A DNA stretch of 49,338 bases from Bacteroidales bacterium UBA5235 (GTDB taxonomy: Bacteria; Bacteroidota; Bacteroidia; Bacteroidales; VadinHA17). Shown in pieces: positions 44,376-49,338 of this stretch. The stretch's first letter is position 1. Each line of letters opens with the position of its first letter. The stretch lies in the NCBI GenBank assembly GCA_002409145.1, contig DHUL01000060.1:46815-96152 (forward strand), written 5' to 3'. The position numbers were made by a program, and so were the translations under genes. A model generated the notes under the pieces. That model worked only from the letters and a program-made list of their open reading frames with translations. It did no database searches and was not told where the DNA came from.

Positions 44376-45512
44376 TCAGGAGAGCCTGTTACGGTAATCC
44401 TCATAACCAAACTCCCTCACGAGCCTGAATTTCTGATCTTTAGTCCAGATGCCTATGTAAGGATGGGGTACGCCGTTGAAGGTGGTGGTCTTGACCATGG
44501 TGTAATGAATCATATCCCAGAAGACAAGCCTGTCACCGGGTTGCAGTTCGCGGTGAAACGACCAGTCACCCATAAAGTCTCCTGACAGGCATGAGTTACC
44601 GCCCATTCGGTATGTGGGTTTGCCTGGTACAGGGTCAAATGCCCCGATTATTACCGGTTTATAGGGCATCTCGAGGCAGTCAGGCATATGTGCCGTGAAT
44701 GAGACGTCCAGGATTGCTGTTTTAATACCATCGCGGATTATTATGTCCTCCACCGTGGCCACCAGTTCTCCTGTCTCCCAGGCGAAAGCGCTGCCGGGCT
44801 CAAGAATCAGGTGGATATCATATTTCTCCCTGAATTTTTTGAGAAGGCTGATCAGATGTCCGGTATCATAATCACGGCGTGTCATCAGGTGCCCGCCTCC
44901 CATATTGAGCCACTTCAGTTTCGGCAGCAGATGTCCGAACTTTTCCTCAACAACTGCCAGTACCTTTTCCAGGGTGTATGAATCAGATTCAAAGAGGACG
45001 TGAAAATGGAGTCCCTCCACCCCTTCCGGGAGTTTGTCAGCAAGTTCGGATGCGGTTACGCCGAGACGTGATCCGGGTGAGCAGGGATTGTAAATTCCCT
45101 GTGCTATCTCAGAGTATTCCGGATTAATCCGCAATCCGGGTGAGATATGTTTTCCCTCCTGGCGAAGCACGGGGGCGAACTTCCGGTACTGTGCCAGGGA
45201 GTTAAATGTTATGTGAGAGCTGTAGCGGAGTACTGTACCGAACTCCTCACTCCGGAAGGCAGGAGCATATGTATGAGCAGGAGTGCCCATTTCTTCGAAG
45301 CATAGCCTGGCCTCATGTATGGAGCTGGCCGCAGCGCCGGAGACATATTCGCGCACCACAGGGAAAACAGACCACATGGCGAAGCCTTTGAATGCCAGGA
45401 TTATTTCGGCACCTGAAGCATCGGCCACATCCCTGATCAGACTCAGGTTTTTCCTGAGTCTCTCCTCCTCTATCACGTAGCACGGTGACGGAACCTTGCT
45501 GTAGTCAATCAT
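44376..45512 (-). CDS. nspC: Carboxynorspermidine decarboxylase
   Basis: NspC is a PLP enzyme that decarboxylates carboxy(nor)spermidine to (nor)spermidine. The 378-residue alanine-racemase-fold protein has the PLP lysine K42 (ILAFKGFAMW), an HFHVLFESDS segment, a glycine-rich phosphate site (LNMGGGHLMTRRDYD, LEPGSAFAWETG) and the active-site Cys in GGNSCLSGDFMGDW. ATG 45512 (MIDYSKVPSPCYVIEEE) is preferred over one 8 codons upstream. It starts 1 bp after the dehydrogenase gene stops, so the two form a two-step pathway operon. Confidence 0.93.
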   Translation of the reverse strand: MIDYSKVPSPCYVIEEERLRKNLSLIRDVADASGAEIILAFKGFAMWSVFPVVREYVSGAAASSIHEARLCFEEMGTPAHTYAPAFRSEEFGTVLRYSSHITFNSLAQYRKFAPVLRQEGKHISPGLRINPEYSEIAQGIYNPCSPGSRLGVTASELADKLPEGVEGLHFHVLFESDSYTLEKVLAVVEEKFGHLLPKLKWLNMGGGHLMTRRDYDTGHLISLLKKFREKYDIHLILEPGSAFAWETGELVATVEDIIIRDGIKTAILDVSFTAHMPDCLEMPYKPVIIGAFDPVPGKPTYRMGGNSCLSGDFMGDWSFHRELQPGDRLVFWDMIHYTMVKTTTFNGVPHPYIGIWTKDQKFRLVREFGYEDYRNRLS

Positions 45513-45513
45513 A

Positions 45514-46710
45514 TCAGAGCTCGAGGTCAATGTCAAACTTCTCGTGCCAGGGCAGTCCGAAGCGTGCCAGTTCAGTCAGGAAGGGGTCAGGATCAAACTG
45601 TTCAACGTTCCATACGCCGGGTTTCTTCCAGAGACCTTTCATGTACATCATGGCGCCCGTGGCAGCAGGCACACCGGTGGTATAACTAACTGCCTGGGTG
45701 CCCGTTTCGCGATAGGCCTCCTCATGGCTGCAGTTGTTCCATATATAGTATGTCCGCTCCTTTCCATTCCTGTCAAGTCCCCTTATACGGCAACCTATCG
45801 AAGTCCAGCCCTTGTAGTTTTCGCCAAGCTCACCCGGGTTGGGAAGGACAGCCTTCAGAAACTGAATCGGGATGATCTCCACTCCGTTGTACATCACCGG
45901 GTCTATCCTTGCCATTCCAATGTTCTGGATCACCCTCAGGTGAGTAAGGTATTCCTGTCCGAATGTCATCCAGAAGCGGGCACGGCGGATGGTGGGATAG
46001 TTCTTCACGAGCGACTCAAGCTCCTCGTGATAGATGAGATATGATTCCTTCGGTCCTATCTCAGGGTAAGTGAGGGGTTTGTGTATCTCGTGTGGTTCTG
46101 TGTAAATCCATTTTCCATTCTCCCAGTATTTCCCCTTCTGGGTCACCTCTCTTATGTTGATCTCCGGGTTGAAGTTGGTGGCAAAGGGTTTGCCATGGTC
46201 ACCTGCATTACAGTCAACTATGTCGAGGTAATGGATCTCGTCAAAGTGATGTTTCGCAGCATGCGCTGTGAAGACACCTGTGACACCGGGATCGAATCCG
46301 CATCCGAGTATTGCCGTGAGGCCTGCTTCGCGGAAGCGGTCATGATAAGCCCACTGCCAGGAGTATTCATATTTAGCCTCTTCGGGTGGTTCATAGTTTG
46401 CAGTGTCAAGATATGCAACGCCCGTAGCGAGGCATGCGTCCATAATGTGAAGGTCCTGGTAAGGCAGTGCCAGATTCACCACCAGATCAGGGCTCCAGGA
46501 GCGTATCAGTTCGATCATTTCTCCGACATTGTCAGCATCGACCCGTGCTGTCTGCACCCTGTTACCTCCGATACGGTCAGCTATCGCGTCACATTTTGAT
46601 CTGGTGCGGCTGGCAAGCATTATCTCGCTGAATGCGTCAGTCATCTGTGCCATTTTCATCACTGCCACGGTGCCTACGCCACCTGCGCCCACAACAAGTA
46701 CCTTTCCCAT
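45514..46710 (-). CDS. Carboxynorspermidine dehydrogenase (saccharopine dehydrogenase family)
   Basis: The 398-residue protein has an N-terminal Rossmann motif VVGAGGVGTVAVMKMAQ, LGCGFDPGVTGVFTAHA, DNVGEMIELIRSWSPDLVVN and a YTTGVPAATGAMMY C-terminal signature. Proteins of this subgroup condense aspartate semialdehyde with putrescine or diaminopropane to carboxyspermidine or carboxynorspermidine. The adjacent nspC supports this over a lysine-pathway role. A TACCTTTG promoter element lies 22 bp before the ATG. Confidence 0.92.
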   Translation of the reverse strand: MGKVLVVGAGGVGTVAVMKMAQMTDAFSEIMLASRTRSKCDAIADRIGGNRVQTARVDADNVGEMIELIRSWSPDLVVNLALPYQDLHIMDACLATGVAYLDTANYEPPEEAKYEYSWQWAYHDRFREAGLTAILGCGFDPGVTGVFTAHAAKHHFDEIHYLDIVDCNAGDHGKPFATNFNPEINIREVTQKGKYWENGKWIYTEPHEIHKPLTYPEIGPKESYLIYHEELESLVKNYPTIRRARFWMTFGQEYLTHLRVIQNIGMARIDPVMYNGVEIIPIQFLKAVLPNPGELGENYKGWTSIGCRIRGLDRNGKERTYYIWNNCSHEEAYRETGTQAVSYTTGVPAATGAMMYMKGLWKKPGVWNVEQFDPDPFLTELARFGLPWHEKFDIDLEL

Positions 46711-46732
46711 TACGTTATCTTTAGGTTCTTTG

Positions 46733-46740
46733 CAAAGGTA
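46733..46740 (-). promoter_or_regulatory. Probable -7 promoter element of the carboxynorspermidine operon
   Basis: On the minus strand this reads TACCTTTG, matching the consensus, 22 bp before the dehydrogenase ATG. It is divergent from the corA promoter about 50 bp away. Confidence 0.6.
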
Positions 46741-46791
46741 ATTTTTTTGGACATTTTTTGCGGTCCTGGGATGCGGTTAGCATAAAAGTTA

Positions 46792-46799
46792 TACTTTTG
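46792..46799 (+). promoter_or_regulatory. Probable corA -7 promoter element
   Basis: TACTTTTG matches TAnnTTTG and lies 123 bp before the corA ATG, so the corA mRNA would carry an unusually long leader of about 115-120 bases. Confidence 0.6.
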
Positions 46800-46825
46800 C
46801 ACACGTATCAATACAGTTGTCTTTT

Positions 46826-46876
46826 ATGGACGATTATCACGCGAGCCGTAATATTAATTTAGTTCTGCAGGGGTAA
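46826..46876 (+). CDS. Candidate 16-residue leader peptide upstream of corA
   Basis: ATG at 46826 opens a short frame MDDYHASRNINLVLQG that stops at TAA 46874-46876, ten bases before the SD-hiding hairpin of corA. It lies wholly inside the predicted corA leader. A short leader ORF (corL) controls corA in Salmonella; here the similarity is only in arrangement. No ribosome-binding site is evident before it, and a frame this short may arise by chance. Confidence 0.35.
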   Translation: MDDYHASRNINLVLQG

Positions 46877-46886
46877 GCCGGAAACG

Positions 46887-46918
46887 GTACCTCCGCGGAG
46901 CGGAAAAGTAGGAGGTAC
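46887..46918 (+). promoter_or_regulatory. Leader hairpin sequestering a perfect Shine-Dalgarno sequence of corA
   Basis: GTACCTCC (46887-46894) is exactly complementary to GGAGGTAC (46911-46918), making an 8-bp stem with a 16-base loop. The 3' arm contains GGAGGT, a perfect Shine-Dalgarno sequence 6 bases before the corA ATG. Folding would block ribosome access; competing pairing upstream could free it. No T tract follows, so translational control fits better than termination. Confidence 0.6.
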
Positions 46919-46922
46919 TAGA

Positions 46923-47852
46923 ATGATTACTTACTGGCAGATGATTCCGAACGGTCTCCTTCCGTTAAACTCATTTGAAAAAGGTTGCATTGTAAACGTC
47001 ACTGATCCCACCCCTTCAGAGATTGGCATATTGAAGACCACGCTGAAGGTCCCTGAGGATTTCCTTGCTGATATTCTTGACGTTGACGAGCGATCTCGCA
47101 TGGAGGTGGAGGACGACATGCTTCTGATGATCTACCGTATCCCCTATCAGAACCAGTCGAACGGATTTCCGTTTACAACCATACCCCTGGGGCTTGTCCT
47201 TGACAAGAACAGCCTGGTTATCATATGCCACCGCAACAACGAGGTGCTTGATGATTTCTTCAGCCGCAGCGGCAAAGGCATAACAATTGAGACAAAGATC
47301 GATCTGATACTGCATCTTTTCCTCAGAACCACGATGTTTTACCATCGGTACCTGAAACAGATCAACAACCAGACAGCGATGATCGAGCAGGATCTTGAGA
47401 AGTCTACGAGAAACCAGGAGCTGCACCGCCTGCTGAAGATGGAGAAATGTCTCGTATATTTCACAACTTCGCTGCGATCGAATGAGATGATGATGCTCAA
47501 GCTTAAGAATTCAAAGTGGATACGTGACTACGAATTCTCGTCAGACCTGCTTGAAGAAGCAACCATTGAGAACCGGCAGGCAATTGAGATGGCAAAGATT
47601 TACAGCGATATACAGAGCGGGATGATGGATGCCTTCGCATCAGTCATCTCAAACAATCTCAACATAGTGATGAAATCGCTGACAATAGTCACAATCATTC
47701 TGATGATACCAACCCTCATTGCCAGCTTCTACGGCATGAACGTACCCAACCGGTTCGAAAACAACATGAACGCATTCTGGTTCATACTGGGCGGATCGGT
47801 GGTGCTTGCCACAGCAGGCGTGCTTCTCCTGAGAAGAAAAAAATGGATGTAA
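46923..47852 (+). CDS. corA: CorA-family magnesium/divalent cation transporter
   Basis: CorA forms a pentameric channel for Mg2+ and other divalent ions. The 309-residue protein has a long cytoplasmic N-terminal domain, helical stalk and two C-terminal membrane helices. The pore motif is GMN (G271-N273) after the first helix, within ASFYGMNVPNRFENN. The C-terminus ends with basic RRKKWM. It shows an exceptionally strong Shine-Dalgarno sequence inside a leader hairpin, suggesting post-transcriptional control. trkH follows 25 bp downstream, so both cation transporters may share the transcript. Confidence 0.95.
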   Translation: MITYWQMIPNGLLPLNSFEKGCIVNVTDPTPSEIGILKTTLKVPEDFLADILDVDERSRMEVEDDMLLMIYRIPYQNQSNGFPFTTIPLGLVLDKNSLVIICHRNNEVLDDFFSRSGKGITIETKIDLILHLFLRTTMFYHRYLKQINNQTAMIEQDLEKSTRNQELHRLLKMEKCLVYFTTSLRSNEMMMLKLKNSKWIRDYEFSSDLLEEATIENRQAIEMAKIYSDIQSGMMDAFASVISNNLNIVMKSLTIVTIILMIPTLIASFYGMNVPNRFENNMNAFWFILGGSVVLATAGVLLLRRKKWM

Positions 47853-47877
47853 CAGAGTACGGTTCCGCTGCCCTGTA

Positions 47878-49323
47878 ATGACAAGCATAAACATCAGATC
47901 ACTTCTGAAGATTACCGGCCTGATAATGATTATCACGGGTGGCGCCTTTATTGCCTGTGTTCCGGTTGCCCTGATATATTCCGAGAGCCTCAGCCCCTTT
48001 CTCTGGCCGGCACTGATATCATTTGTGCCGGGGCTGGCGCTCTACCTGGCCATGCCTAACATGCAGAGGGAAAAGATCAACATCAGGGACGGGTACCTGA
48101 ACGTGACTCTCTCCTGGATACTGCTGGCCCTGCTGGGAACCATGCCCTATCTCTTCAGCAGGTCAGTGTCAGGATTCACCAATGCACTGTTTGAAACCAT
48201 GTCTGGCTTCACAACCACCGGAGCCACTGTAATAGGCAATGTTGAGATACTTCCGAAATCAATCCTTTTCTGGCGAAGCCTTACCCACTGGATCGGTGGT
48301 GTTGGGGTGATACTGCTGGTGATAGTGATCCTTCCCAATATGCAGTCCGGAGGGTACCATCTCTTCACCCTTGAGTCATCGATGAAGCAGAAGATACTGC
48401 CGAAGACAAGGTCCATAGCCTACATAATACTCTCCATTTACCTGGTTATTACCGGACTGGAGGTTATCCTTCTCAGTCTTGGAGACATGAACCTCTTTGA
48501 CAGCATATGCCACTCCTTTGCCACTGTATCCACAGCAGGTTTCTCCACCAGGAACACCAGCATCTCAGAATACTCACCCTATGTACAGAATGTGATCGGA
48601 GTCTTTATGTTCCTGGGCGGGGTCAGCTATATTGTCTACTATTTCCTTGTGCGCTTCGAGTTCAGGAAGATTGCTGATTTTGAGGAACTCTGGTTTTATA
48701 TCTTCTTTGTCACCGGGGCCACCATTATTGTGACGCTGATTCTTTATACGGGTACTGATCGCAATCTTGCCCTCTCATTGAGGCACGGCTTTTTCCAGGT
48801 CATCTCACAGATGACAGGGACGGGGTTTGCCACTACTGATTACATGTTATGGCCTCATGGCGGATGGTTCATAATGATTCTCCTGATGCCTGCCGGCGGG
48901 TGTACGGGTTCAACCACCGGTGGAATTAAGATGGCAAGGCACCTCATCACCCTGCGCAACCTGAAGGTGGTCTTTCAGCGGTTCCAGCATCAACATGCAG
49001 TGATACCCATTAAAATCAATGACAGGATAATACCTGACAGCCTGAATATTACCATCCTTTCATTCATCCTTCTTTATATTGGACTGACCCTTGCCGGGAT
49101 AATTGCCATTCATTTCACCGGAGTGCCACTGATTGAGGCTGTCGGGGCAAGCACAAGTGCCATCAGCAATGTTGGTCCCGGGTTGGGGGCATCAGGCAAC
49201 TTCGGACACTACAATGGTTTCACAGTAAGCGCAAAGATTATTATGACTGCGCTGATGCTCATCGGGCGCCTGGAAATCTTCACCATACTTACCCTCTTCA
49301 CAAGGTCATTCTGGAAGAATTGA
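47878..49323 (+). CDS. trkH: TrkH-type potassium transporter subunit
   Basis: TrkH is the membrane pore of the Trk K+ uptake system, gated by cytosolic TrkA. The 481-residue protein has four pore-loop repeats with selectivity glycines: SGFTTTGAT, VSTAGFSTR, TGTGFATTD and SAISNVGPG. About ten hydrophobic segments are visible and the length is normal. The usual partner trkA is not in the window and may lie downstream. It follows corA by 25 bp on the same strand. Confidence 0.95.
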   Translation: MTSINIRSLLKITGLIMIITGGAFIACVPVALIYSESLSPFLWPALISFVPGLALYLAMPNMQREKINIRDGYLNVTLSWILLALLGTMPYLFSRSVSGFTNALFETMSGFTTTGATVIGNVEILPKSILFWRSLTHWIGGVGVILLVIVILPNMQSGGYHLFTLESSMKQKILPKTRSIAYIILSIYLVITGLEVILLSLGDMNLFDSICHSFATVSTAGFSTRNTSISEYSPYVQNVIGVFMFLGGVSYIVYYFLVRFEFRKIADFEELWFYIFFVTGATIIVTLILYTGTDRNLALSLRHGFFQVISQMTGTGFATTDYMLWPHGGWFIMILLMPAGGCTGSTTGGIKMARHLITLRNLKVVFQRFQHQHAVIPIKINDRIIPDSLNITILSFILLYIGLTLAGIIAIHFTGVPLIEAVGASTSAISNVGPGLGASGNFGHYNGFTVSAKIIMTALMLIGRLEIFTILTLFTRSFWKN

Positions 49324-49338
49324 AAGTCTGAGGGTCTG

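Overview
The window looks like about 49 kb of housekeeping chromosome from a Bacteroidota bacterium, most likely order Bacteroidales or a close relative, at roughly 50% GC by eye. Evidence: promoters of the TAnnTTTG type precede at least twelve transcription units; Shine-Dalgarno sequences are almost absent; and the gene content is typical of the phylum (long SecA, DUF6913 gene after ligA, GldI-type FKBP lipoprotein, LptD with amidase and MCE protein, carboxynorspermidine enzymes, DUF3575 protein, AddAB-like nuclease). I saw no rRNA, tRNA, insertion sequence, prophage or CRISPR array. The genus cannot be fixed from this sequence alone.

Layout. 1-5.9 kb (+): end of a membrane spermidine-synthase-like protein, a radical SAM enzyme of the AmmeMemoRadiSam type with a Tat-like leader, ligA and a DUF6913 protein. 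6-13 kb (-): secA, a ferritin, then dnaX followed by a soluble histidine kinase and a lone receiver domain. 13.2-14.3 kb (+): rpsF-rpsR-rplI. 14.4-17.7 kb (-): lptD then ridA, divergent from amiC-mlaD (17.7-20 kb, +). 20.3-22.9 kb (+): dnaA overlapping galK. 23-25.7 kb (-): a large secreted glycosidase-like/SUMF1 fusion. 25.9-30 kb: a small lipoprotein, an MBL hydrolase, an RsmI-like methyltransferase and the nrnA-gldI-FKBP operon. 30.1-32.4 kb (+): ndk and an uncharacterised transglutaminase-like protein. 32.4-33.8 kb (-): recF and a DciA-like gene. 34-35.2 kb (+): a TPR protein and ribH. 35.2-42.3 kb (-): addA-like, a TIGR01212 radical SAM gene and addB-like. 42.4-44.2 kb (+): mnmA and a DUF3575 protein. 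44.4-46.7 kb (-): carboxynorspermidine dehydrogenase and decarboxylase. 46.9-49.3 kb (+): corA and trkH.

Themes: DNA replication and repair (dnaA, dnaX, ligA, recF, DciA-like, AddAB-like), envelope biogenesis (secA, lptD, amiC, mlaD, FKBP lipoproteins), translation and tRNA modification (bS6-bS18-bL9, mnmA, RsmI-like), cation transport and polyamines.

The strongest second-look items are: (1) an A10 slippery run in dnaX exactly at the gamma/tau boundary, with an immediate stop in the -1 frame; (2) a corA leader carrying a 16-codon ORF and a hairpin that buries a perfect Shine-Dalgarno sequence, unusual for this phylum; (3) a secreted glycosidase-like/SUMF1 fusion lacking the FGE cysteines; (4) a Tat-leader radical SAM enzyme; and (5) an uncharacterised 582-residue protein with a Cys/His transglutaminase-like motif. 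No clearly new multi-gene system was found.
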